Translations under genes and position numbers: made by a program | Notes under the pieces: generated by a model | What the model was told of the DNA's origin: nothing | The model's database searches: none | Seen by the model: only the letters and a program-made list of their open reading frames with translations | Source: PVC group bacterium | GTDB lineage: Bacteria > Verrucomicrobiota > Kiritimatiellia > SS1-B-03-39 > PXDE01 | Direction of reading: 5' to 3' | DNA: 24,174 bases | Assembly: GCA_003566475.1 (NCBI GenBank) | Contig: PXDE01000468.1 | Location: 1 to 24,174, forward strand | Part shown: in pieces, positions 1-7,121 of the stretch | Layout: the number at the start of each line of letters is the position of its first letter | Position numbering within the stretch: the first letter of the stretch is position 1

Positions 1-70
1 CGGGGGTCGGTGGTCAGTCGAGGCCGCTGGTCCGGTGGGGCAGCCGGATGAGGGGAGAGACGGCTGGCGC

Positions 71-98
71 GATGTGGGGTGTGCGATGTGGGATGTGG
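71..98. repeat. Heptamer tandem repeat GATGTGG
   Basis: Four consecutive 7-base units: GATGTGG, GGTGTGC, GATGTGG, GATGTGG. On the opposite strand this is the ACATCCC/ACATCGC type seen at 3851-3885. Confidence 0.8.
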
Positions 99-115
99 GT
101 TCTGGGAAACCGAAG

Positions 116-143
116 ATTGACGATTGACGAAGGCAAATTGACG
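116..143. repeat. Heptamer tandem repeat ATTGACG
   Basis: Four consecutive 7-base units: ATTGACG, ATTGACG, AAGGCAA, ATTGACG. The sequence differs from the neighbouring GATGTGG tract but the period is the same. Confidence 0.75.
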
Positions 144-254
144 AAGTGCCGGACGGCTCTTCCCGTGGCCCGGGGGGGCCTCCCCCCGAGCCTCCGGGTG
201 CCCTCGGGTGGCGTCCGGATTTCTCCCTGGTCCAGGGGCACGTTCCGGGGGCAG

Positions 255-281
255 GGCACGGGGGCAGGCGCCCCCCGTGCC
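255..281. repeat. GC-rich hairpin inside the dispersed element
   Basis: GGCACGGGGGC at 255-265 pairs with the complementary arm ending GTGCC at 281, giving about 11 bp of stem around a short loop. The corresponding place in the right-hand copy (near 3730-3760) keeps GGCACG and GCGCCTGCCCCC but pairs less well. Confidence 0.55.
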
Positions 282-356
282 ACGTCGCGGGCATCCTGTT
301 GGCAAGCAGTAGTTTGTGGGGGACGGCGTGCGCTGGTGTCTCAGAGCAGTCCCCGC

Positions 357-377
357 CTGAACCCTGAACCCTGAACA
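357..377. repeat. Heptamer tandem repeat CTGAACC
   Basis: Three 7-base units: CTGAACC, CTGAACC, CTGAACA. The same unit follows the right-hand element at 3945-3977 in the same orientation. Confidence 0.8.
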
Positions 378-388
378 CTTGCCCCCAT

Positions 389-428
389 ACCGGGATCGGC
401 TGGACATCCCGGTCCAGCTCGCTATATT
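389..428 (+). promoter_or_regulatory. Promoter and inverted repeat of the ferritin-like gene
   Basis: TGGACA at 401-406 and TATATT at 423-428 are separated by 16 bp and resemble sigma-70 -35 and -10 boxes. The -10 box ends six bases before the ATG at 435, so the transcript would start at or next to the start codon. An exact inverted repeat, ACCGGGAT at 389-396 and ATCCCGGT at 406-413 with a 9-base centre, overlaps the -35 box. It could be an operator, but no regulator can be named. Confidence 0.55.
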
Positions 429-434
429 GAACCC

Positions 435-860
435 ATGGACAAGCAAACTCTGATCGACGGACTCAACGAGGACCTGGCCGGCGAGCTGGGCGCCATCATC
501 CAATACCTCACCTACGCCGCCAAGGCCCACGGGCCCTACCGGCCGCAGCTCAGCCAGTTCTATCTGGCCGAGGTGGCGGACGAGCAGGGGCACGCCCAGT
601 TCCTGGCCAACAAGATCGTGGCCCTCGGGGGCGAGCCGGCCACCACGCCGCGGGCGGTGCCCGAGGCCAGGACCAACCGCGAGATGCTGCAAGGCGTGCT
701 CGAAGCCGAGCGCCGGGCGGTGAAGGACTACAGCCAGCGGGCCGAGGAGGCCGCCGCGTATGGCGACAAGGGACTCCAGGTCCAGCTCGAGGACATGATC
801 CGCGACGAGAGCGGCCACGCGGAGGAGACCGAGCGGATTCTCAAGGACTGGCCGGTCTGA
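435..860 (+). CDS. Ferritin-like diiron protein (bacterioferritin-like)
   Basis: This 141-residue protein is a small ferritin-like four-helix bundle, of the kind that oxidises and stores iron or consumes peroxide in the cytoplasm. The diiron ligands are all visible: E17 in the first helix, E50-x-x-H53 in the second, E92 in the third and E125-x-x-H128 in the fourth, which is the canonical ferritin-like arrangement. The regular internal similarity of the two ExxH helices supports the call. There is no Met haem ligand that can be assigned with certainty, so whether it is a true bacterioferritin or a generic ferritin-like protein is open. The start is fixed by the promoter, which ends six bases upstream; no Shine-Dalgarno sequence is seen. 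It is a single-gene unit with a terminator immediately after it. Confidence 0.85.
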   Translation: MDKQTLIDGLNEDLAGELGAIIQYLTYAAKAHGPYRPQLSQFYLAEVADEQGHAQFLANKIVALGGEPATTPRAVPEARTNREMLQGVLEAERRAVKDYSQRAEEAAAYGDKGLQVQLEDMIRDESGHAEETERILKDWPV

Positions 861-873
861 GCGGATTGCAGTC

Positions 874-897
874 AGCGCTTGCTCCTTAAGCGCTTTT
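874..897 (+). terminator. Rho-independent terminator of the ferritin-like gene
   Basis: A perfect 7-bp stem, AGCGCTT at 874-880 and AAGCGCT at 888-894, encloses a 7-base loop and runs into TTTT at 894-897. It lies 13 bases after the stop codon. Confidence 0.7.
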
Positions 898-906
898 CAT
901 TACCTT
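879..906 (+). promoter_or_regulatory. Possible promoter of the DUF4091-like gene
   Basis: TTGCTC at 879-884 and TACCTT at 901-906 are 16 bp apart, and the latter ends six bases before the ATG at 913. The spacing copies the ferritin and SulP promoters. The -35 box lies inside the upstream terminator hairpin and both hexamers are weak matches. Confidence 0.3.
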
Positions 907-912
907 CGGGGG

Positions 913-3432
913 ATGAAATTGAGAAACCGTTTCTTCCGCAGGGCCGTTCCTCTTCTCGTTTCGCTCCTATGCATCGCCGGGTTTGGGCTGTCCGAAGGCG
1001 TTCAGGCCCAGCCGGTCGAGATCCTTAATCTGGACAGTCCCTGGCGGATGCACTTCGCTGTCCGAAGCCAGGCCGTGTACCAGGCTGCGGACGGGGCGCC
1101 CGAGTTCGACGGCCGGGGCGATCCCATTCCCTGGGTTCCCGACGGGTGGATGGTCCCGGACTTCGATGACCAGGAATGGCCCCAGCATCGCGGCCCGATC
1201 TTCCCCGGTACTCGGCGTCCCACGGGACATGGTCAGGGGGAGAACACCCGGGTATCCCACATCCAGGCCCGGGCCCGGTTCCGGGTGGCCGATCCGGAAG
1301 CGGCGGGCGGGCTCAACCTGTCGCTCGCCTATCGGGGGGGCGTGGTGGTGGCGGTCAACGGCCGCGAGGTGGCCCGGCGGCACCTCCCCGACGGGCCGCT
1401 GACCGAGGACAGTCTGGCCGCGCCCTACACGGACGCGGAAGCCTCGCCGAATCCCACCGACGAGGCCTCGGCCACCCGGGCGGCCGAGGCCCGGCTGCGG
1501 TGGCTGGACGAGGTGCGGATCCCGGCGGCGGCCCTGCGGCGCGGCGTGAATGTGATCGCGGTCCATGTGGTGGGAGCACCATTCCCGCCCGAGGCGAACC
1601 AGAAGCACACCCACAAGAATCGGTGGGCGACCGCCGGCCTCCAGGAGTTCCGGCTTTCCGCAGACCGGCCCGGCGTCGTGGAACCCAACCTGGCCCCTCC
1701 GCCAGGGCTCCAGGTCTGGACCGCGCTGCCCATCGAGGATGTGGGGGGTGCCCTGCGGTGGGCGGACCGGTCCGAGGTGGCGGCGGGACCGCGTCCCATC
1801 CGGCTGATCGGCGGCCGCAACATGACCGTGTCCGGCCAGGCGGTGGTGTCCTCGGGCTCGGGGCCGGTCACCGGCGTGCAGGCCCGGGTGAGTCCGCTTC
1901 GCCGAGATGACGGAGCCTCGGCCCTTCCCGCGGAGGCGGTGCGGGTCCGCTACGCGGCCACCACTATCGACGGGCTGACCTATGACCTGCCCCGGCCCGA
2001 CATCCTGTTGGGTCAGCCGTCGGGCGCCGAGCCCGTGCAGCCGGTCTGGGTGACCGTGTCCATCCCCAAGGATGCGGCCCCTGGCGCCTATCGGGCGGTG
2101 CTGAGGATCGTGGCCCAGGGCCTGAGCGGGCATGTGGACGTTCCCGTGGAACTGACGGTGGTGGACTGGGACTGCCCGGATCCCCAGGAGTGGCGGTCCA
2201 TGGTCAGCATGAACCAGAGCCCTCACTCGGTGGCCTGGCACTACGGGGTCGAGATGTGGTCGGACCGGCATCTCCGGCTCATGGTTCCCTCGCTGGATCT
2301 GATGGCGAAGCTGGGCAACAACGTGATGTGGGTGGATGTGATCCACCCGAGCTTCTTCGGCAACGAGCACGGGATCCTGGCCTTCGGGGACCAGGGGGGA
2401 CGGCTGGTGCCGGACTTCCGTTTCTTCGACCGGTTTCTGGAGGTCTACGCGAGGCGGATCGGCGAGCCGCGGCGGATCGTGCTCAACGTGTGGGAGCCCT
2501 ACGTGGAGCAGGACGGGGTGACCGTGACCGTGATCGGAGCCGACGGCGCCCTTTCGCACCGGAACGTGGGCCGGCCCGGCTCGGCCGAGCTCTGGAAGCC
2601 GCTCATGGACGGGGTGCGGGAGCGGGTGCTGGCCCGGGGATGGGACGAGCGGGCGATCACCCTGGGCACCGGGCATGATCGGCGGCCCTCGGACGGATTC
2701 GTGGACCTCTTCCTGGAGGTGGCGCCGTACGCCCGGTGGAACCTGTTCACCCACGGGCGCGGCGACCCCTCCATCCGGGACGGGGAGCTGACCATCGGCC
2801 GGATGCCGGTGGGACTGCAGGAGTATCCCTATTACGCCCGGGGCCGGGCCGGGCACCTGCACCAGGGCTTCCAGCGCGGCTGGGTGAACGACTGGTACGA
2901 CTCCATGATCCTCTGGGCGGGCCGGATGATGCTGAACGACCAGAGCCCGGCCGAGGACTTCCGGATGTTCCCGAACTCCCATGTGCTGGGCCGGTCGCAG
3001 GGCTTCTGCCGTCAGGGGATCGACTTCTGGCCGGTGGTGAATCCCCACCGTCCGGACGCGGGGCGTCGTCGCATGGTCCATGGCACGGGCGGCTGGGGAA
3101 ACCTGTACCGCCACAAGGTGCGCTCCATCGCGGTACCGGGGCCGGAAGGCGCGCTGCCCACAGTGCGGTTCGAGATGATGCGCGAAGGCCTGCAGGACAC
3201 CGAGGCCCGGATCTTCCTGGAGCGTCAGCTCAGCCGCGAGGGCTTTGTGGACGTGCTGGGCGAGGATCTCCTGGAGGAGGTCCGGGACCTGGTGGGCACC
3301 GAATGGGCGGTGCGGAATGCGCGGGCCGGCCACAACTTCACCCCCGGCACGGGTTGGGAGAGCCGCCTGCGCCGCCTCTACGCCGCCGCCGCCCTCGCCC
3401 AGTCCCGGCTGCGGGCGGCCGGGCTGGAGTGA
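913..3432 (+). CDS. Secreted DUF4091 / GH123-like glycoside hydrolase
   Basis: This 839-residue protein begins with a signal peptide: charged MKLRNRFFRR, a hydrophobic stretch to about residue 26, and an A-x-A-like site at VQAQ near 31-33. It therefore leaves the cytoplasm. Residues of about 40-250 resemble a galactose-binding-type beta-sandwich (LSLAYRGGVVVAVNGREVAR, VNVIAVHVVG). Residues of about 350-420 look like an immunoglobulin-type linker (WVTVSIPKDAAPGAYRAVLR). The remainder has the features of the DUF4091/GH123 family, including the family-typical C-terminal helix VRFEMMREGLQDTEARIFL. GH123 enzymes act on N-acetylgalactosaminides, but the catalytic Asp-Glu pair could not be assigned here, so the substrate is unknown. 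It stands alone between two repeat-rich gaps. Polysaccharide breakdown is an inference from the family. Confidence 0.75.
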   Translation: MKLRNRFFRRAVPLLVSLLCIAGFGLSEGVQAQPVEILNLDSPWRMHFAVRSQAVYQAADGAPEFDGRGDPIPWVPDGWMVPDFDDQEWPQHRGPIFPGTRRPTGHGQGENTRVSHIQARARFRVADPEAAGGLNLSLAYRGGVVVAVNGREVARRHLPDGPLTEDSLAAPYTDAEASPNPTDEASATRAAEARLRWLDEVRIPAAALRRGVNVIAVHVVGAPFPPEANQKHTHKNRWATAGLQEFRLSADRPGVVEPNLAPPPGLQVWTALPIEDVGGALRWADRSEVAAGPRPIRLIGGRNMTVSGQAVVSSGSGPVTGVQARVSPLRRDDGASALPAEAVRVRYAATTIDGLTYDLPRPDILLGQPSGAEPVQPVWVTVSIPKDAAPGAYRAVLRIVAQGLSGHVDVPVELTVVDWDCPDPQEWRSMVSMNQSPHSVAWHYGVEMWSDRHLRLMVPSLDLMAKLGNNVMWVDVIHPSFFGNEHGILAFGDQGGRLVPDFRFFDRFLEVYARRIGEPRRIVLNVWEPYVEQDGVTVTVIGADGALSHRNVGRPGSAELWKPLMDGVRERVLARGWDERAITLGTGHDRRPSDGFVDLFLEVAPYARWNLFTHGRGDPSIRDGELTIGRMPVGLQEYPYYARGRAGHLHQGFQRGWVNDWYDSMILWAGRMMLNDQSPAEDFRMFPNSHVLGRSQGFCRQGIDFWPVVNPHRPDAGRRRMVHGTGGWGNLYRHKVRSIAVPGPEGALPTVRFEMMREGLQDTEARIFLERQLSREGFVDVLGEDLLEEVRDLVGTEWAVRNARAGHNFTPGTGWESRLRRLYAAAALAQSRLRAAGLE

Positions 3433-3555
3433 GCCGAGGTCACGCCTTGCGGGACGCGAAGTCGTGACATTCTGCGGTTCCGAGGCTCCCCGTGCCCCCA
3501 TCCGAGCCGCGAGCATCGACAGCGATAGCGAACGGCGGTCGGAACGCGCGGCCGA

Positions 3556-3594
3556 CTTCGACGTTCGATGTTGGACGTTCGATGTTCGATGTTC
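3556..3594. repeat. Heptamer tandem repeat GTTCGAT
   Basis: About five and a half 7-base units: CTTCGAC, GTTCGAT, GTTGGAC, GTTCGAT, GTTCGAT, GTTC. It lies in the 607-base gap between the DUF4091-like gene and the SulP gene, in which no gene was recognised. Confidence 0.8.
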
Positions 3595-3656
3595 CCCGAG
3601 CCCCGTGTCTCACCCCTTATCCGGCTGAACCCCGCCGCGCAAAGGCGCGGTTCCCC

Positions 3657-3913
3657 GGCGGGGACTGCTCTGAGTCACCATCCGACGACATTCCTCGCAA
3701 ACCCCTGCACGCCAACAGCATGGTCCCGACGTGGCACGCGGGGCGCCTGCCCCCATGCCCTGCCCCCAAGACAGGCCGTCGGCACCGAGAACCCTACGGA
3801 GCCGCCCGAAGGATCTCAGGAGGCACGGGGGGAGCCCCCCCGCACCAAAGACATCCCACATCGCACATCCCACATCCCACATCGTGCCAGCCGTCTCACC
3901 CTTCATCCGGCTG
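3657..3913. repeat. Right arm of the inverted dispersed intergenic element
   Basis: Starting with GGCGGGGACTGCTCTGAG at 3657, this stretch is the reverse complement, in block order, of the element at 36-357. It passes through GACGTGGCACG, GCGCCTGCCCCC and an ACATCCC tract, and ends with TCATCCGGCTG at 3903-3913. A partial second copy of its end block (CTTATCCGGCTGAACCC) sits just outside it near 3615-3631. No gene was recognised in it. Confidence 0.7.
3851..3885. repeat. Heptamer tandem repeat ACATCCC
   Basis: Five 7-base units: ACATCCC, ACATCGC, ACATCCC, ACATCCC, ACATCGT. This is the complement of the tract at 71-98. Confidence 0.8.
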
Positions 3914-3944
3914 AACCCAGCGGTCCAGCGGCGGGGACTGACCG

Positions 3945-3977
3945 CTGAACCCTGAACACCGAACCCTGAACACCGAC
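3945..3977. repeat. Heptamer tandem repeat CTGAACC/CTGAACA
   Basis: Consecutive 7-base units CTGAACC, CTGAACA, CCGAACC, CTGAACA and a partial CCGAC. It repeats the unit found at 357-377. Confidence 0.8.
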
Positions 3978-4004
3978 GCCTCACCCCTGGAAGCACCGAC
4001 AGCC

Positions 4005-4033
4005 TTGCCGCGGCCGGGCGCGATCCCTATGGT
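4005..4033 (+). promoter_or_regulatory. Promoter of the SulP gene
   Basis: TTGCCG at 4005-4010 and TATGGT at 4028-4033 have an ideal 17-bp spacer. The -10 box ends six bases before the ATG at 4040, and there is no Shine-Dalgarno sequence, so a leaderless transcript is likely. Confidence 0.6.
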
Positions 4034-4039
4034 GGCGCG

Positions 4040-5842
4040 ATGAATTTCTCGAAGGTGACATCGGCTGGCCGTGCGGTCCTGTCCCGGACTCCGCTGGGGC
4101 GGAAGCTGGAAGGGTATACCCGGGGCATGTTCCAGGCCGATCTCCAGGCCGGCGTGACGGTGGCCGTGTTCGCCATCCCCCAGGCCATGGCCTATGCCAT
4201 CGTGGCCGGGGTGGCCCCGGTATACGGGCTCTACTCGGCCATCGTCATCTCCATGATGGCCGCGCTGTTCGGCGACTCGGACTGGGTCAACGCCGGCCCC
4301 ACCAACTCGGCCGCCCTGCTCGCGGCCGGTGCCCTGGCCCCCCTGATGCTGGCCCCCGAGTTCTATCTCGAGGCCCTGTTCGTGCTGACCCTGCTCGTCG
4401 GCCTCATCCGGTACGCCATGGGCCGGTTCCGCCTGGGGTTCCTGGTGGATTTCGTCCCCGAGTCGGCGTTCCTGGGGTTCACGGTGGGGGCGGGATTCCT
4501 CATCGCCATGAGTTCCTTCCACTTCCTGCTGGGGGTGGAGCGGTCGGAGGCGCTGTGGTTCCCGGAGCGGTTCTTCGTGGTGCTGTCGCGGGCCCATGCG
4601 CTCAACCCGGTGGCCCTGGGCATCGGCCTGGCGGTGCTGGGGTTCATGCTGGTCGCCGACCGCGTCGCGAAGAAGCTTCCCTCCGCCCTCATCGCCCTCG
4701 CCGGAGCCACGGCGGTCGCCGCCGCCCTGAACGGATGGCGGCCGGTGGACCGGGTGGCCGATATCTATGGACAGATCCCCTTCGGCCTGCCCGCTCCCCA
4801 CCTGCCCCGGGCCTGGCCCGACCTGGTGGTGCATCTGATCCCCGGCGCCCTGGCCATCGCCCTGCTGGGTCTGATCGAGGCGGTCTCCATCGGCCAGACC
4901 CTGGCCCTGCGCAAGCACCGGCGGCTCGACGTGGACCGGGAGTTCAAGGGGCAGGGCATCAGCCATATCGTGGGGGCGTTCTTCCAGTGCATTCCGGGCA
5001 GCGGGTCGTTCAGTCGCTCCGTCCTGATCCTGGAGAGCGGCGGTGTGACCGCCCTCGCCAACGTCCTGTTCGGCCTGACCACGGCGGTGGCCCTGCTGCT
5101 GTTCCCCCGGATCCTGGACTGGATCCCCATGAGCGCCCTGTCAGGCCTGCTCATCTACATCGGCATCAGGCTCGTGGACATGTCCCGGATCCGGCGGGTG
5201 CTGCGCACCTCGCGCAACGACACGGTCATCATGCTGGCCACCCTGGGGACGACCGTGCTGCTCAAGATCGAATGGGGCATCTTCGTCGGCCTGGCCATCG
5301 CCCTGGCCCTGTTCGTGCAGCGGTCGCGGCAGCTTCAGCTCGCGGAAATGATCCCTGATGGCGAGGGTGGATTCTCCGAGATCCCCCTCGAGGACGAAAC
5401 GCCGGAGGGATATCGCTCGCAGGCGGTGGTGGTGTCGGTGGCGGGCGACCTGTTCTTCGGGCTGGCCAATCCGCTCCGCGAGCGGCTGGGCCGGCTGATC
5501 GACGCCCGACAGCCCAGGGTGCTGGTGCTGCGCATGCGGCGGGCCTACGCCATCGACTTCTCGTGCTGGAGCGTGCTGGTGGGACTGGCCCGGACCCTGA
5601 AGGAGAGCGGGGGCCGGCTGGTCCTGTGCGGCGTCCGGCCCGACGTGAATCGGCTGATCCGCCGGGAGGCCGGGCAGGGCGTGCTCGAGGCGGAGGATGT
5701 GTTCCCACAGCAGGGAGCGATCTTCGAGGCCCTCCGCCGGGCCATTCGAGCCATCGCCTCCGGCCTGGATTCCGAAGACGATCTGGTGCGTCTGGGCGCT
5801 CCGCCCGCCCTGTTCGACGACGCGCCCGCCCCCGCGCCATGA
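4040..5842 (+). CDS. SulP family inorganic anion transporter with STAS domain
   Basis: This 600-residue inner-membrane protein matches SulP transporters in length and order of parts. Multiple hydrophobic helices fill residues of about 30-430, starting with the family-typical segment DLQAGVTVAVFAIPQAMAYA near residues 35-54 and including GSGSFSRSVLILESGG near 325-340. A cytoplasmic STAS domain follows at about 460-580, with VLVLRMRRAYAIDFSCWSVL as its central strand and the conserved D-x-S region. SulP proteins carry sulfate, bicarbonate or other anions, usually with Na+ or H+; the substrate cannot be told from sequence. The start is set by the promoter just upstream. The stop codon overlaps the ATG of a tiny downstream ORF (ATGA at 5839-5842), so the three ORFs may be co-translated. 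Confidence 0.9.
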   Translation: MNFSKVTSAGRAVLSRTPLGRKLEGYTRGMFQADLQAGVTVAVFAIPQAMAYAIVAGVAPVYGLYSAIVISMMAALFGDSDWVNAGPTNSAALLAAGALAPLMLAPEFYLEALFVLTLLVGLIRYAMGRFRLGFLVDFVPESAFLGFTVGAGFLIAMSSFHFLLGVERSEALWFPERFFVVLSRAHALNPVALGIGLAVLGFMLVADRVAKKLPSALIALAGATAVAAALNGWRPVDRVADIYGQIPFGLPAPHLPRAWPDLVVHLIPGALAIALLGLIEAVSIGQTLALRKHRRLDVDREFKGQGISHIVGAFFQCIPGSGSFSRSVLILESGGVTALANVLFGLTTAVALLLFPRILDWIPMSALSGLLIYIGIRLVDMSRIRRVLRTSRNDTVIMLATLGTTVLLKIEWGIFVGLAIALALFVQRSRQLQLAEMIPDGEGGFSEIPLEDETPEGYRSQAVVVSVAGDLFFGLANPLRERLGRLIDARQPRVLVLRMRRAYAIDFSCWSVLVGLARTLKESGGRLVLCGVRPDVNRLIRREAGQGVLEAEDVFPQQGAIFEALRRAIRAIASGLDSEDDLVRLGAPPALFDDAPAPAP

Positions 5843-5931
5843 ACGCCGCCCCGCTGCTGGCCCGCGTCGCCCGGGCCCTCGCGGCGGCTCGGCTCGAGGC
5901 GGTGCTGCATGAAAGAGAAGGCGACATGTGA
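5839..5931 (+). pseudogene. 30-residue ORF, probably the 5' relic of a deleted gene
   Basis: The ORF opens at the ATGA overlap with the SulP stop and encodes 30 residues. The first 23 (MNAAPLLARVARALAAARLEAVL) look like a genuine helical N-terminus. The last seven (HEREGDM) are simply the next gene's 5' end read in another frame. From memory of related high-GC genomes, the N-terminus resembles that of small nucleotidyltransferase-fold proteins encoded next to a 50-residue partner like the one downstream; this cannot be checked here. The simplest reading is that an internal deletion removed the core of a roughly 160-residue gene. A true micro-protein is the alternative. Confidence 0.4.
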
Positions 5932-6067
5932 CCAGAAGCTCCGGGCCCTGGCCCGAGAATCCGAGCGGGCCCAGCGCGAGCAGATCCGCCGCCTGCTCGC
6001 CCTGCCCATGAACCGGCGCACCCATTTCCTCCGCGTGCGCCTGCCGGGAGGCGGGTCGGCGCTCTGA
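5909..6067 (+). CDS. Small basic 52-residue hypothetical protein
   Basis: This 52-residue ORF starts inside the preceding relic (23-base overlap). It is highly charged: a Lys/Arg/Glu-rich predicted helix at 1-32 (MKEK, RALARESERAQREQIRRLL), then LPMNRRTHFLRVRLPGGG and a short tail. The sequence is not low-complexity and keeps normal amino-acid order, which supports it being real. I recall similar small proteins ending in a THFLR-x-R-x-PGGGS-type tail in PVC-type genomes beside nucleotidyltransferase-like genes, which would make it part of a toxin-antitoxin-like or mobile cassette. That is recollection, not evidence from this window. Function unknown. Confidence 0.5.
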   Translation: MKEKATCDQKLRALARESERAQREQIRRLLALPMNRRTHFLRVRLPGGGSAL

Positions 6068-6144
6068 GCCGGATGTCGGCACCCGATCCGGCCCCGGCGT
6101 GCCGCTCCTTTCCATGGGCGTGTCGGTGTCCCCTGGCAACCTCT

Positions 6145-6188
6145 CCATGCCCATGTGAGGCCACGATCGTGGCGTCACATAGACATGG
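6145..6188. repeat. CGATCG-centred palindrome, copy 1
   Basis: The core at 6153-6180 is a 28-base palindrome with left half ATGTGAGGCCACGA and a mirrored right half differing at one position (13 of 14 pairs). Outer arms CCATG (6145-6149) and CATGG (6184-6188) extend it to 44 bases. It lies in the gap between converging genes. Confidence 0.75.
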
Positions 6189-6213
6189 CCGCCCCCGGCC
6201 ATCCGCCCTGACT

Positions 6214-6236
6214 GGGCCTTTCGGGCCGAAGGCCCC
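6214..6236. terminator. Possible bidirectional terminator hairpin
   Basis: GGGCCTT at 6214-6220 pairs with AAGGCCC at 6229-6235 around a TCGGGCCG centre. It lies between the converging SulP unit and the minus-strand hydrolase operon. There is no T-tract, so intrinsic termination is only plausible. Confidence 0.4.
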
Positions 6237-6250
6237 GGGGTGCGCGGCCC

Positions 6251-6278
6251 ATGTGAGGCCACGATCGTGGGCTCACAT
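6251..6278. repeat. CGATCG-centred palindrome, copy 2, overlapping a stop codon
   Basis: This is a second copy of the 28-base palindrome, with left half ATGTGAGGCCACGA and 13 of 14 mirrored pairs. Its centre is 98 bp from that of copy 1. Its right edge includes the stop codon and last codon of the minus-strand hydrolase (6273-6278). Confidence 0.75.
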
Positions 6279-7121
6279 GTGCCGTCGGTCGGAGGACGAG
6301 GCCCAGGCCAGGAGGCGTTCGGCTACCGCGTCGGGCCGGTCCAGGACCATCCAGTGGGTCGCGCCGGGAAGGATGTCGAGGCGGGCGCCGGGAAGGAGCG
6401 CGTGCAGCGACCGGGCCTGGTCCGGGGGGAAGTGCTTGTCGCGCTCGGCCCAGAGAATGAGACACGGACACCGGATGCTGGCGTAGAAATCGGGGAGCCG
6501 GGGAAGGGTGCCCTGATAGCCGGCGCACATCTTGCTGATGAACCGCCGCACCTCGGGACGGCGGAAGGCGTGCCAGAAGTCCCGTCGCAGATCGGGATCC
6601 AGTCGCGCCCCCCGGGGGAGAAAGGTGTGGACGGCCCGGCCGAACACCACGCGGGGCAGACGGCGCAGGGCGAAGCGGTTGAAGCCGAACCGGCGGAGGA
6701 GGCGGATCTCCCAGGAGGTGGGCCGGTCGCCCAGCACCAGGGAGTTCATCACCACAACCCCGCTCACCCGCTCGGGGTACTTCGCGGCGAAAACCAGGGC
6801 CGGCTGACCACCCATGTCGGACCCGGCCACGACGGCCTTCCCGATGCCGAGATCGTCCAGGACTTCGCGCAGACGGTCGGCCATGTGCATGGGGGTGGCC
6901 CCGCCGGGCCAGGGATCGCTGTAGCCCATGCCCGGCCAGTCGAAGGCATGGACGGCGAAGGCGGTGGCCAGTCGCGGGGCCATCCGGTGCCAGACCTGCA
7001 GGTTCTCCGGATAGCCGTGCAGGAGCACCAGCGGCGGGCCCTCACCCAGGCTGGCCATTCGGAGGGCGTGCCCGTTGGCGAGGACATGGCGTCGGGTGGG
7101 GAGGAGTCCGGGCGCGGTCAT
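6273..7121 (-). CDS. Alpha/beta hydrolase, epoxide hydrolase-like
   Basis: This 282-residue protein has the alpha/beta-hydrolase fold. HGYPEN at 35-40 provides the oxyanion-hole region. The nucleophile elbow is G100-S-D102-M-G, so the nucleophile is aspartate, as in epoxide hydrolases and haloalkane or haloacetate dehalogenases rather than serine esterases. D228 (WAERD) and H256 (GATHW) complete the triad. The cap region at about 130-215 is basic and could not be matched to a substrate class. The frame stays open upstream for over 200 codons, but the start at 7121 is preferred: it overlaps the previous gene's stop as ATGA (7121-7118), which fits translational coupling, and the upstream extension is just the shadow of that gene. 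It is the last gene of a three-gene operon. The final codons lie within a palindrome. Confidence 0.8.
   Translation of the reverse strand: MTAPGLLPTRRHVLANGHALRMASLGEGPPLVLLHGYPENLQVWHRMAPRLATAFAVHAFDWPGMGYSDPWPGGATPMHMADRLREVLDDLGIGKAVVAGSDMGGQPALVFAAKYPERVSGVVVMNSLVLGDRPTSWEIRLLRRFGFNRFALRRLPRVVFGRAVHTFLPRGARLDPDLRRDFWHAFRRPEVRRFISKMCAGYQGTLPRLPDFYASIRCPCLILWAERDKHFPPDQARSLHALLPGARLDILPGATHWMVLDRPDAVAERLLAWASSSDRRHM

Larger units (their letters stand above)
36..357. repeat. Left arm of an inverted dispersed intergenic element
   Basis: Read on the minus strand, this stretch matches the gap at about 3657-3913 block by block. Shared blocks are GGCGGGGACTGCTCTGAG, GACGTGGCACG, GCGCCTGCCCCC, a tract of ACATCCC-type heptamers, GCCAGCCGTCTC and CATCCGGCTG. 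The blocks keep their order but the spacers differ, so this is an old or fast-changing repeat. The reading frames open here are not convincing genes: they are arginine/proline-rich and run through the repeats. Confidence 0.7.

Noticed and set aside
48..374. Open frames at the window start
   Set aside because: They run through heptamer repeats and a GC hairpin and give Arg/Pro/Gly-rich peptides with no family features.
967..3516. 849-codon open frame on the minus strand opposite the DUF4091-like gene
   Set aside because: It is the antisense shadow of a GC-rich gene. The product is His/Pro/Gly-rich with no domain, while the plus-strand protein has a signal peptide and family motifs.
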